Assembly: GCF_900114655.1 (NCBI RefSeq)
Contig: NZ_FOTT01000001.1
Location: 68,973 to 132,972, forward strand
Origin: Candidatus Frackibacter sp. WG13
Lineage (GTDB): Bacteria > Bacillota > Halanaerobiia > Halobacteroidales > Acetohalobiaceae
Direction of reading: 5' to 3'
Length of the DNA: 64,000 nt
Shown here: positions 10,417-17,380 of the stretch, one piece after another
Position numbering within the stretch: position 1 is the stretch's first letter
Layout of the letters: every line of letters begins with the position of its first letter
Notes under the pieces: model-generated
Told to the model about the DNA's origin: nothing
The model's database searches: none
What the model saw: the letters and a program-made list of their open reading frames with translations, nothing else
Made by a program: the position numbers and the translations under genes

Positions 10417-11493
10417 CTAAACTATCTCTTCTTCAATAATAAGATCAACCTTTTCATTTAAATCAATTGTTATTGGCTCAGGTAATTCTTCATCATCATG
10501 CTTTAAAACTTTAATTACCGGTCTTGAATTAGCATGTTTTCTAGCTTTAATAACTACACCTTCATACCCATTATTTAACTTAACTTTTGTCCCAACCGGA
10601 TAAGGAGTTAAATAATTTAAAAACTCTTCCATCAATCTATCATCTAGTTGCTGTTTAGTTATCATCGTATATAGATATTCAATCACTTCTCTTATACTAC
10701 AAGCAGGTCTATAAACTCTATCACTGCGCATAGCATCAAAGACATCAGCAATAGCAACTACTCTTCCGAATTCATGAATCTCTTCTTGCTCAATTCCTAA
10801 AGGATAACCCGAACCATCACATCGCTCATGATGCTGATAAGCAATACGTGCTGATAATTCATCAATATCAGTATGCTTTGTTAAAAGACTATATCCATAA
10901 ACAGTATGCTTCTTCACTACCTCAAACTCTGCATCTGATAACTTCGCTGGTTTATTTAAAATTTCAGCCGGCACTAACGCCTTACCGATATCATGCAAAA
11001 AAGCACCTATTCCTAATAATTTCAATTCCTCTTGAGTATAATTTAAACTTTCCCCAAGAATTAAAGAAAAGATAGTAACATTAACTAAGTGAAAGAATAA
11101 CTCATCTTCTAACTTTCTAATATCTCGCAAATTAATAATTATATCACGATTATTCCTGATATCCTCTAAAATTTCCTCAACTAAATTGATAATCTTTTCA
11201 GGTTGAATTAATCTACGAGACTCTTTATTCAAATTAACATTTTTTAAACACTCTTTAGCTATAACTACTGCTTCACGTTTGATTTTATCCGAAACTATTT
11301 CTTCAACTTCTATATCATCTTTTAATTTCTTATCTTTAACATAAATATAATTTATATTTAATTCCTTTAATTTTTCTATGTAATTTTTGGTTAATTTAAT
11401 ATCTTTTTTAAGTAAAATTTTGTCATCAGCAGTATATATATCCTTAGCTAATTTAACGCCAGGGTCTAACTTTGTAACTTCGGCTAAATACAT
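10417..11493 (-). CDS. HD-GYP domain cyclic-di-GMP phosphodiesterase
   Basis: 358 aa. The central HD domain has 'HDIGKALVPAEILNKPAKLS' (about residue 170) and the complete HD-GYP hallmark 'HHERCDGSGYPLG' (about residue 225), followed by 'VVAIADVFDAMRSDRVYRPA'. Such proteins hydrolyse c-di-GMP and so promote motility or dispersal. The N-terminal 100 residues resemble the DUF3391-like cap ('LDPGVKLAKDIYTADDKILLKKD'). A C-terminal 55-residue beta-rich tail ('PYPVGTKVKLNNGYEGVVIKA') is common in clostridial relatives. Start ATG 11493, 9 nt after GGGGG; the TTG 9 nt upstream abuts the RBS. No membrane segment, so it is cytoplasmic. Monocistronic. Confidence 0.9.
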   Translation of the reverse strand: MYLAEVTKLDPGVKLAKDIYTADDKILLKKDIKLTKNYIEKLKELNINYIYVKDKKLKDDIEVEEIVSDKIKREAVVIAKECLKNVNLNKESRRLIQPEKIINLVEEILEDIRNNRDIIINLRDIRKLEDELFFHLVNVTIFSLILGESLNYTQEELKLLGIGAFLHDIGKALVPAEILNKPAKLSDAEFEVVKKHTVYGYSLLTKHTDIDELSARIAYQHHERCDGSGYPLGIEQEEIHEFGRVVAIADVFDAMRSDRVYRPACSIREVIEYLYTMITKQQLDDRLMEEFLNYLTPYPVGTKVKLNNGYEGVVIKARKHANSRPVIKVLKHDDEELPEPITIDLNEKVDLIIEEEIV

Positions 11494-11710
11494 TATTGTC
11501 AACCCCCATTGCTACAAATTAAAACTCTATTTTCATTTTATGTATTCTATACAAACAATAACCTTTTCACTTTGCTTTACTATATAATTCTATATTAAAT
11601 TATATTTACCTGCAATTTATGTGCTGAAAATCACTAATGAATTGAGCTATAACCATTCATTACTACCAAGTTAGATTTCTAATTTATTAAGAATCATTTA
11701 TATTTAATAC

Positions 11711-11739
11711 TTTACAATTACGTAAGAGTTAGTTATAAT
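11711..11739 (+). promoter_or_regulatory. SigA-type promoter of the plus-strand flavodoxin-like gene
   Basis: TTTACA (11711-11716), a 17-nt spacer and TATAAT (11734-11739), about 50 nt before the GTG start at 11793. The rest of the 290-nt gap from the HD-GYP gene shows no further feature. Confidence 0.7.
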
Positions 11740-11792
11740 TGTGAGTAAGGTGGTAAAATAAAACACAGATTACATATTAAGGAGGTAAAAGA

Positions 11793-12425
11793 GTGAAAAT
11801 TATAGGTTTTAGTGCCGGAGCAATTGGAAGGAAAACAAATGTTGACCGAATGGTTAAAACTATTATGGATGAAAGTGGATTTGAGGCTGAATTCGTAAAG
11901 CTTACTGATTTGAATTATTCTGGCTGTAAAGGATGTGCAAATCTATGTGCTGAACCTCAGGAATGTCGACTTAAGGATGACCTCTACCCTTACTACAAAA
12001 AAATCAAAGAAGCAGATGCAGTAGTAGTAGGAAGCCCTATTTACTTTGGTTCAATTAATGCAATGACTATAAGCTTTTTAGAAAGATTCTTTGGCTATCG
12101 ACATGTAAACAACACCATTGCTGGTAAACCCTTTGTTCTAGCAGTTTCTGGAGGCGGATTCCTTGAAAAAATAGAGGAACAGTTTAATCGATTATTGGAC
12201 CCCTTCGATGTTGAAATTCTTGAGTTTGTTAAATATGAATCAGGAATAATGCCTTGTTTTAAATGTGGTCGTCATCAAGAATGTAAAATTGGAGGAGCTT
12301 ACCATAAATACGGAGAAGAAGTATTTGACATGGATATTACTCAAGATATGTTTAATGCCTGGGAAGACAATCCTCAAATTCTATCGCAAGTAGAAAATGC
12401 AGTTAAAAAATTAAAAGATATTTAA
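11793..12425 (+). CDS. Flavodoxin-fold NAD(P)H-dependent FMN reductase-like iron-sulfur flavoprotein
   Basis: 210 aa, GTG start 11793 after AAGGAGGTAAAA. The N-terminus 'MKIIGFSAGAIGRKTNVDRMV' is a flavodoxin-like phosphate-binding loop. A Cys cluster follows ('GCKGCANLCAEPQEC', about residues 44-58), then 'ADAVVVGSPIYFGSINAMT', the FMN ring-binding loop. This is the layout of iron-sulfur flavoproteins and NADPH-dependent FMN reductases. A second Cys motif, 'CFKCGRHQEC', lies near residue 150. The convergent gene at 12543 encodes a paralogue with both motifs. Likely a redox carrier or reductase; the substrate is unknown. Confidence 0.8.
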   Translation: MKIIGFSAGAIGRKTNVDRMVKTIMDESGFEAEFVKLTDLNYSGCKGCANLCAEPQECRLKDDLYPYYKKIKEADAVVVGSPIYFGSINAMTISFLERFFGYRHVNNTIAGKPFVLAVSGGGFLEKIEEQFNRLLDPFDVEILEFVKYESGIMPCFKCGRHQECKIGGAYHKYGEEVFDMDITQDMFNAWEDNPQILSQVENAVKKLKDI

Positions 12426-12426
12426 T

Positions 12427-12460
12427 AATTAGGAGGGATAATAATAAACCCCTCCTAATT
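12427..12460 (+). terminator. Terminator-like hairpin between convergent flavodoxin-like genes
   Basis: AATTAGGAGGG (12427-12437) pairs with CCCTCCTAATT (12450-12460) around an AT-rich loop. The T tract after the stem is poor on both strands, so it may act weakly or serve as a 3' stabiliser. Confidence 0.55.
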
Positions 12461-12542
12461 CATATAGTATCTATCTCCCTTTCTTATTAACAATTAACTA
12501 TATTTTTCATTTCCTCAACTGTGTATAAATCATATCCAACCT

Positions 12543-13172
12543 TTATAGTTCACTTCTGAATTTTTGAGCTAATTCTTTAGCCTTATCAGTTACTTCATCT
12601 TGCTCTTCAATAGACGTAAACTTATCATCAGTGATCTCACAATCTTCACCAAATAACATAGGCAATGCACTGACCTCACATTCTTCTCCGTAGCCACAAG
12701 AAAGACAGGTAACATTCCCATCAGCCATAACTGTTCCTAAGAGATTCATCTGTTCCATTTCAGCAAATGTTGCAATCTGATTTACTGCATTTTCTACGCT
12801 ACCCATTCCTTTCATTCCTACAGCAACTGCCACAGCTGGTTTACCTTGGTTCATAACTTTCTGGTGCCGCATAGAATACATTCTTTCCATCAAAATCTTT
12901 GTTCTTGCATCTATTGCATTATAAGGCGCATAACCACCAATTACAAAACCATCCGCTTCTTTAATCTTAGGTGCAACTTCTGACCACTCATCATCTTGTT
13001 TACAGACATTATCTGATGCACAGCCTAAACACGCTTGACAAGGATTTAAATCATAATCGGATAGCTTAATTAACTCATAGTCTTCTCCACTATTCTTTAA
13101 TATTAATTCTATTAACCGGTCTGTATTACTCTTCTTAACTGGACTTCCGCTAATTCCTAATAATTTTGGCAT
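12543..13172 (-). CDS. Flavodoxin-fold NAD(P)H-dependent FMN reductase-like protein (paralogue of the 11793 gene)
   Basis: 209 aa. It starts 'MPKLLGISGSPVKKSNTDRLI', a classic flavodoxin/FMN-reductase phosphate loop (GSPxxxSNT). A Cys cluster 'CQACLGCASDNVC' (about residues 46-58) follows, then 'ADGFVIGGYAPYNAIDA', where the usual GSPxY loop is altered to GGYAPY. A second motif, 'CLSCGYGEEC', near residue 158 matches 'CFKCGRHQEC' of the paralogue. It is third in the minus-strand order DUF1638, MTH865, flavoprotein, 18 nt after the MTH865 gene, so likely cotranscribed. Role inferred: electron transfer or reduction of a small molecule. Confidence 0.8.
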   Translation of the reverse strand: MPKLLGISGSPVKKSNTDRLIELILKNSGEDYELIKLSDYDLNPCQACLGCASDNVCKQDDEWSEVAPKIKEADGFVIGGYAPYNAIDARTKILMERMYSMRHQKVMNQGKPAVAVAVGMKGMGSVENAVNQIATFAEMEQMNLLGTVMADGNVTCLSCGYGEECEVSALPMLFGEDCEITDDKFTSIEEQDEVTDKAKELAQKFRSEL

Positions 13173-13190
13173 TTAATTATTCCTCCTTTA

Positions 13191-13430
13191 CTATAAACCA
13201 GCCTTATCTAATATTGTATCAGCAACATCTTCAGCACTTGTAAATGGAAAATCATCGCCAGTCAATAATTCTCCTGCTTCTCCAGCAGTCATCTCCACAT
13301 CACCAGCTTTGCAAGTGGTATCAGCTCCTTGTGGAAATGCTCCTAGCAATGCTTCTGGCGTTTCAATTGGAAATTCAGCTCCCTTTAAAGCACCAACAAT
13401 TTGACTCTTAATCTCTTCTTTTACTGACAT
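13191..13430 (-). CDS. MTH865-like family protein
   Basis: 79 aa, start ATG 13430 after AAGGAGG. The whole sequence matches the MTH865-like family (an EF-hand-like helical fold known from a methanogen structure): '[22 protein letters not shown]', '[21 protein letters not shown]', '[21 protein letters not shown]'. Function is unknown; members occur in methanogens and anaerobic bacteria. It lies between the DUF1638 gene (42-nt gap) and the flavoprotein (18-nt gap), suggesting a shared redox or metal-linked function. One Cys (in TTCKAG) is conserved in the family. Confidence 0.88.
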   Translation of the reverse strand: MSVKEEIKSQIVGALKGAEFPIETPEALLGAFPQGADTTCKAGDVEMTAGEAGELLTGDDFPFTSAEDVADTILDKAGL

Positions 13431-13472
13431 AATAACTCCTCCTTGTTATTTTTATTTAGTTAGACTTAATCA

Positions 13473-14042
13473 TCAGTCTAACTTATTTAAAATTAATCTT
13501 TCAAAATGACTCAAGTCAGTTGTAAATGGTTCAATAGCAACCTGAGCATATTCAAAGAATTCTAGTATTTCTTCATCTGGAATCTCTCTAACTCCAGTAT
13601 CTATTAATAATATTCGATCATAAAAACCAAAGTTTTGCCTCCCATCTATTTCATCCCAACCTAAGCCCTCAATAAATATCTTCCGCCAATTATTAAGCCA
13701 GCCACTAGTTAAATAAAAAGTATTTGCTTCCTTATCTAATTCCTGTCGTTTTTCACCAAGTAAAGCACCAATACAATCTTTTACAGCTAATCTTTCTCCC
13801 TCAAATTCTTTAATTATTGCATCAATATCTGGATGGCAACTTCCAAAAACTACTAGTAATTCTTCGTGTTTCTGTGCAGCCTCTTCTAAGGTTTGTACTA
13901 ATCCTTCTTCTAATCTATCTAAATCTACATGTAATGCTGGATTTACGTAGTACCTTGTTAATCCTATATCTTCAGCTTGGCATACTGCTTCTAACTCTTC
14001 CTTTAAGATTCCACAAGCTACAAGACCAATATCTTGATTCAT
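13473..14042 (-). CDS. DUF1638 domain-containing protein
   Basis: 189 aa, ATG 14042 behind AAAGGAGGGAAAA. 'IGLVACGILKEELEAVC' at the N-terminus, 'YYVNPALHVDLDRLEEGL' and 'VVFGSCHPDIDAII' fit DUF1638. In methanogens and acetogens this family often sits beside corrinoid-dependent methyltransferase genes. Here no methyltransferase or corrinoid protein is within the window; the neighbours are MTH865 and a flavoprotein. It is the first gene of the three-gene minus-strand unit. Conserved Cys residues (ACG, GSCHP) could bind metal (inference). Function unknown. Confidence 0.8.
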   Translation of the reverse strand: MNQDIGLVACGILKEELEAVCQAEDIGLTRYYVNPALHVDLDRLEEGLVQTLEEAAQKHEELLVVFGSCHPDIDAIIKEFEGERLAVKDCIGALLGEKRQELDKEANTFYLTSGWLNNWRKIFIEGLGWDEIDGRQNFGFYDRILLIDTGVREIPDEEILEFFEYAQVAIEPFTTDLSHFERLILNKLD

Positions 14043-14146
14043 TTTTCCCTCCTTTCTTGCTTTCGTTAAATTAAGTATATAAGAATGATTAGTTTAATTC
14101 TGTAAAATATTTAACTAAAACTGTAATTAAATTAGAATTTCTTCAT

Positions 14147-14203
14147 AATTAAAAATAAAATAACCAGTAAAGCCATCTTCTTTAATCGATAGCTACTGGT
14201 TAT
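14147..14203 (-). terminator. Rho-independent terminator of the MerR gene
   Basis: ATAACCAGTA (14160-14169) pairs with TACTGGTTAT (14194-14203); the minus strand continues TTTTATTTTTAATT. It separates the MerR gene from the downstream DUF1638 operon. Confidence 0.8.
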
Positions 14204-14229
14204 CAATCTCCAGCTATATTCAAATATTC

Positions 14230-14667
14230 CTATAGCATAGCATTCTTATGTTCACATCCCGGAGGACATTTATCGACCTCACAATTCTTACACTGATTCA
14301 GAGAATCTATTGCACTCTTAATATTCGCTTTTGTATCTCTTAAACTTTGAATCTCTTCTTCGACCTGTTGTAATTGTTTGCCAAGCAATGAAAGACTAGC
14401 TGAGACTCTTCCTGACTTATCATCACCAATTTCTATAGAATCAATTAACTCTTTTATTTTATCTAATGGAAAGTCTATCTCCTTAAACCTATTTATAAAT
14501 AGAAGTCTAGATAAATCATTTTCGTTATATAATCGAAATCCTCCTTCACTTCTTTCAGAAGGGGATAATAGACCTAACTCTTCATAATAACGTATAGTTC
14601 GTTTAGTCACTCCAGCCCTTTCAGCCAATTCACCTATCTTTAATAATTCTTGTTTATTTCTCCCCAC
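14230..14667 (-). CDS. MerR-family transcriptional regulator with C-terminal cysteine cluster
   Basis: 145 aa. GTG start 14667, 7 nt after AAGGAGG; the ATG overlapping it is out of frame. The winged-helix N-terminus reads 'LKIGELAERAGVTKRTIRYYEELGLL' and 'GGFRLYNENDLSRLLFI', both textbook MerR. A coiled-coil dimerisation helix follows (about residues 85-120). The C-terminus ends in a C-x2-C-x4-C-x3-C cluster ('CKNCEVDKCPPGC'), so it probably senses metal or redox state. It lies between a Fe-S protein and the flavoprotein operon, which it may control together with itself (inference). Confidence 0.9.
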   Translation of the reverse strand: MGRNKQELLKIGELAERAGVTKRTIRYYEELGLLSPSERSEGGFRLYNENDLSRLLFINRFKEIDFPLDKIKELIDSIEIGDDKSGRVSASLSLLGKQLQQVEEEIQSLRDTKANIKSAIDSLNQCKNCEVDKCPPGCEHKNAML

Positions 14668-14711
14668 ATTAAGGCCTCCTTAATTAAAGACTACTTCCTA
14701 CCATTGAATTC

Positions 14712-14740
14712 ATTATATCAAAAGGAGCCTTGTACGGCAA
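14712..14740 (-). promoter_or_regulatory. Probable promoter and operator of the MerR gene
   Basis: On the minus strand TTGCCG (14740-14735), a 17-nt spacer and TATAAT (14717-14712), about 45 nt before the GTG start. AAAAG...GCC / GGC...CTTTT forms an imperfect dyad across the -35 and spacer, the place where MerR proteins bind. Most MerR-activated promoters have a 19-bp spacer, so the 17-bp spacing argues for simple autorepression. Confidence 0.5.
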
Positions 14741-14784
14741 CACTTTTAACTACTTATGTGCTAAATTCGGCAAACTGAATTCAC

Positions 14785-15465
14785 TTAATCAGTAAATGGA
14801 CAAGCTTTTATACAAATCCCACATCTATTCCCGCCTAATTTAACAAAGATTTTATGATAGCATCTTTCCTTATCCATTCGCCACCCTTCTTGTGAAGTAT
14901 AATTATCTTCCCAATCATCTAAGGCATTCGTTGGACACTCTTTTACACATTGCAAGCATTCATTGCAGACTTGTTCTACTTCATAGTTCGTCGGTTCTAG
15001 TTCAGCAGTAGTAATAATCGTTGTAAAGCGTACTCTAGGTCCATATTCAGGAGTAATGACTAAATTATTAAGACCAAACTTTCCTAAGCCAGCAGCTACT
15101 GCAATATGTTTATGAGATAAGTCTGCTGCCAATCTTTTAGCATCACCAATGCTAGCTGTTCCTGGTACCCCTAACGCTAAATATCCTTTTTCTTCTAAGA
15201 ACCTACCTACTTGATGATTAATTAAGTTAAGTTTTCGATTAGCAAGATTAAACTCTAACATATAACTATTTCTACTCGTTGGTAAGTTTAGAATTCCACC
15301 TTTATTTAAACTACAAGCAATAGAAATTGCACTTTTAGCTCCAGATAAATAACCCGTCGGATGATGTCCTTTAGGGAAGTTAATTTTACTTATATCAACT
15401 ATCCCTACTAAGTCAGCACCTTTTTGTTCTGCGAACTTAATGATCTCTTTACTTAGATCTTTCAT
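14785..15465 (-). CDS. Ferredoxin-type double 4Fe-4S protein, epoxyqueuosine-reductase-like
   Basis: 226 aa. The N-terminal two thirds lacks cysteine motifs and includes 'LAADLSHKHIAVAAGLGKFGLNNLVITPEYGPRVRFTTIITTAEL', characteristic of QueG-like proteins. The C-terminus has two cluster motifs: 'CNECLQCVKECP' and 'CGICIKACPF', with extra Cys in 'DKERCYHK'. It is shorter than QueG (about 310-380 aa) and lacks its C-terminal HEAT-like region, so assignment to queuosine synthesis is doubtful; many anaerobes have such short homologues of unknown function. ATG 15465 follows AAAGGAGTTG. Monocistronic. Confidence 0.75.
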   Translation of the reverse strand: MKDLSKEIIKFAEQKGADLVGIVDISKINFPKGHHPTGYLSGAKSAISIACSLNKGGILNLPTSRNSYMLEFNLANRKLNLINHQVGRFLEEKGYLALGVPGTASIGDAKRLAADLSHKHIAVAAGLGKFGLNNLVITPEYGPRVRFTTIITTAELEPTNYEVEQVCNECLQCVKECPTNALDDWEDNYTSQEGWRMDKERCYHKIFVKLGGNRCGICIKACPFTD

Positions 15466-15560
15466 AGCAGTTCAACTCCTTTACTCTATTATCTTTACGT
15501 TAACGTCAATATATAATTAAAAATATAGCTACTAGGCTAAGTCTATCATCCAAGTAAACT

Positions 15561-16232
15561 CTAACTAATCAAACTTAGTAAAGAATCCGGTTCATTAATT
15601 ATAAATTTCTTATCCTGCTTAACAATACCGGTTAACTGATTTAAAGCTTTAGTTACCATCACCCGTGAAGCACCAACAAATTCAGATAAATCTTGATGCG
15701 TTAATGTTAAATCAATCTTAACTCCTTGTGATGTTTCAATCCCATACTCTTCACTTAGGTGAAAGAGTAAATTAACTAATCTTCCCTTGACATCATAAAT
15801 TGTTAAGCTATTTACTCGCTCAGTCAATTGTGATAGCTTTTGCCCTAAAGTTTTAATGATCTTCATCCCTACTTGAGGGTGCTCAGTAATTACCCTCTCA
15901 AACTCTTCTTTAGTACAAGCACATATAAAAGCATCCTCAACTACTTTAGCAGTAAAAGAATGTGTGGTATCACTAAACAAGGCATTTTCCCCTAATACTT
16001 GGTCATTATTAATTAATTGCAGAGTAATCTCTTTCCCGTTTTTAAATACTTTAGAAAGTTTAACCTGGCCGCTCTTAATTAAATAGATAGCCTCCATTTC
16101 TTCTCCTTCGTTAAAGAGAATTTCCCCTTTCTCATATAACCTTCCTTGAGCAAATGAAGGAATCATCAATAACTCCTTATTAGATAAGCCTTCAAAAATT
16201 GACAACTGACTCATACAACTAAGATTTTTCAT
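15561..16232 (-). CDS. Crp/Fnr-family transcriptional regulator
   Basis: 223 aa. The N-terminal cyclic-nucleotide-binding-like beta barrel ('FEGLSNKELLMIPS...YEKGEILFNEGEEMEAIYLIKSGQVKLSK', 'DQVLGENALFSD') precedes a long dimerisation helix and a C-terminal winged helix ('LTLTHQDLSEFVGASRVMVTKALNQL'). The four-Cys N-terminal cluster of oxygen-sensing FNR is missing; only scattered Cys are present (residue 6 and 'FICAC'), so its signal may be a small molecule or heme (unknown). Start ATG 16232. A candidate TTGTGA-N6-GGACAA site precedes the cytochrome gene at 48 kb. Confidence 0.88.
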   Translation of the reverse strand: MKNLSCMSQLSIFEGLSNKELLMIPSFAQGRLYEKGEILFNEGEEMEAIYLIKSGQVKLSKVFKNGKEITLQLINNDQVLGENALFSDTTHSFTAKVVEDAFICACTKEEFERVITEHPQVGMKIIKTLGQKLSQLTERVNSLTIYDVKGRLVNLLFHLSEEYGIETSQGVKIDLTLTHQDLSEFVGASRVMVTKALNQLTGIVKQDKKFIINEPDSLLSLIS

Positions 16233-16312
16233 CTTATCCCCCCAAATTCACTAAAATATTATCAACAATAATCGTATATTTATATAAGTTGGTCGCAAGC
16301 CTACGATAGACT

Positions 16313-16345
16313 CTGCTTCTAATTCGAAAGCTCTTTTCTGGGCTT
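16313..16345. repeat. 33-bp intergenic repeat, copy A
   Basis: CTGCTTCTAATTCGAAAGCT and the following 13 nt match copy B at 19532-19564 at 31 of 33 positions. It contains AAGCTC...GGGCTT and GCTT...AAGC inverted arms. It lies just after the RNase HI stop codon on the minus strand. Confidence 0.8.
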
Positions 16346-16360
16346 CACTGTCAATTATCG

Positions 16361-16798
16361 TTACCTAATCTTACCTGCTGCCTCTTGAGCTAGATCATCA
16401 CAGACTTCATTCCATTTATTACCAGAGTGTCCTTTAACTTTTACAAATTCTACTTCATGTTTGTTGACTAAATCATCAAGACAGATCCATAAGAATTTAT
16501 TCTTTAATTCTCCCTTGCTTTTTTTCCAACTCTTTCTTTTCCAGCCATCGATCCAACCTTGTTGATAAGCATTTACCAAATATGCGCTATCGGAATAGAG
16601 TTTAACCTTAACTGGTTTTGTTAAAGCGGCTAACCCCTTAATTGCAGCTAATAATTCCATCTGCTGATTAGTTGTATCCTGCACTGAACCACTTAACTTC
16701 TTAATATTATCTCCAAATAATAAGACAACACCCCAACCTCCAGGGCCTGGATTATCCAAGCAGGAGCCATCTGTATATATCTCTACCATCTGTGTCAT
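16361..16798 (-). CDS. rnhA: Ribonuclease HI
   Basis: 145 aa; removes RNA from RNA-DNA hybrids. The catalytic residues are visible: Asp in 'IYTDGSCLDNPGPGGWG', Glu in 'QQMELLAAI', Asp in 'LYSDSAYLVNA' and Asp in 'NEVCDDLAQEA'. 'GWKRKSWKKSKGELKNKFLW' is the basic handle. Start ATG 16798, 7 nt after GGGTGAG; the ATG at 16819 lies upstream of that RBS, and ATG 16789 is a less likely option. Length is normal for type 1 RNase HI. Monocistronic. Confidence 0.93.
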   Translation of the reverse strand: MTQMVEIYTDGSCLDNPGPGGWGVVLLFGDNIKKLSGSVQDTTNQQMELLAAIKGLAALTKPVKVKLYSDSAYLVNAYQQGWIDGWKRKSWKKSKGELKNKFLWICLDDLVNKHEVEFVKVKGHSGNKWNEVCDDLAQEAAGKIR

Positions 16799-16985
16799 AA
16801 ATATTCTCACCCCATTCATCTTATTATTTCTCTGTTTAGCCTATTTCACCTGCCTACTATTTAGGAAAACTAAAAATTAATGCTATACTAATTTATGTGC
16901 CTTTCTTAAATTATATACAAAGCTAAAGAATAAAACCAATATAACCATAATTTGAAATTAAGCATAATTTCCTATGTATAATAAA

Positions 16986-17010
16986 AAAGACCGTCATTAC
17001 AACGGTCTTT
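16986..17010 (-). terminator. Terminator of the DUF6485 gene
   Basis: AAAGACCGT/ACGGTCTTT stem with a 7-nt loop; the minus strand then runs TTTTTTATTATA. It sits 40 nt after the stop codon of the small Cys-rich gene. The remainder of the 230-nt space to RNase HI shows nothing else. Confidence 0.85.
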
Positions 17011-17049
17011 AGAGATCGTTACATTATGTTCAAGCAAGCCTCTTCTGAC

Positions 17050-17202
17050 TTACGCAAGACATGCTGGCAGGTTGCCTAACTGGCGATGTGCTTCAATACA
17101 AGCACAACAAACTCCATGACGTTCACAATCTGCTTCACAGTTGCAGTCTATATCATTAACTTCAATATTTGGACACTCTTCTCGCTCTTTAATTTCTGCC
17201 AT
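17050..17202 (-). CDS. Small cysteine-rich protein, DUF6485-like
   Basis: A 50-aa ORF with start ATG 17202 behind AGGAGGTGAAAGGCT. It contains nine cysteines: 'EECPNIEVNDIDCNCEADC', 'HGVCCACIEAHR' and 'LPACLA'. The pattern C-N-C-x3-C-x(2)-[RK]-x-G-x-CC-x-C-[IV]-x2-H-[RK], ending LPAC, matches from memory the DUF6485 family of anaerobic Firmicutes, thought to bind metal. Own RBS and terminator support a real gene. Function unknown. Confidence 0.8.
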   Translation of the reverse strand: MAEIKEREECPNIEVNDIDCNCEADCERHGVCCACIEAHRQLGNLPACLA

Positions 17203-17338
17203 TATAGCCTTTCACCTCCTCCTAACTTATTCAAATAAAAGAAACATCTTCAAAAAATATACTAATTATATTATAGCAAACCCTATCGTAAACGTCAATG
17301 TATAAAATGATTATTCTATCTGCAATTCTATGAACCAT

Positions 17339-17366
17339 AAGAGACAGGTCTTTTGACCTGCCTCTT
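17339..17366 (-). terminator. Hairpin after argD
   Basis: AAGAGGCAGGTC/GACCTGTCTCTT on the minus strand (one G-U pair), tetraloop AAAA. There is no clean T run after the stem, so termination may be weak; its position 15 nt after the argD stop suggests it ends the arg operon. Confidence 0.65.
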
Positions 17367-17380
17367 AAAAATTATTTCTA

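Noticed and set aside
14785-15465. Functional QueG epoxyqueuosine reductase
   Set aside because: The protein is about 100 residues shorter than QueG and lacks the C-terminal region; only the name of the related family is kept.
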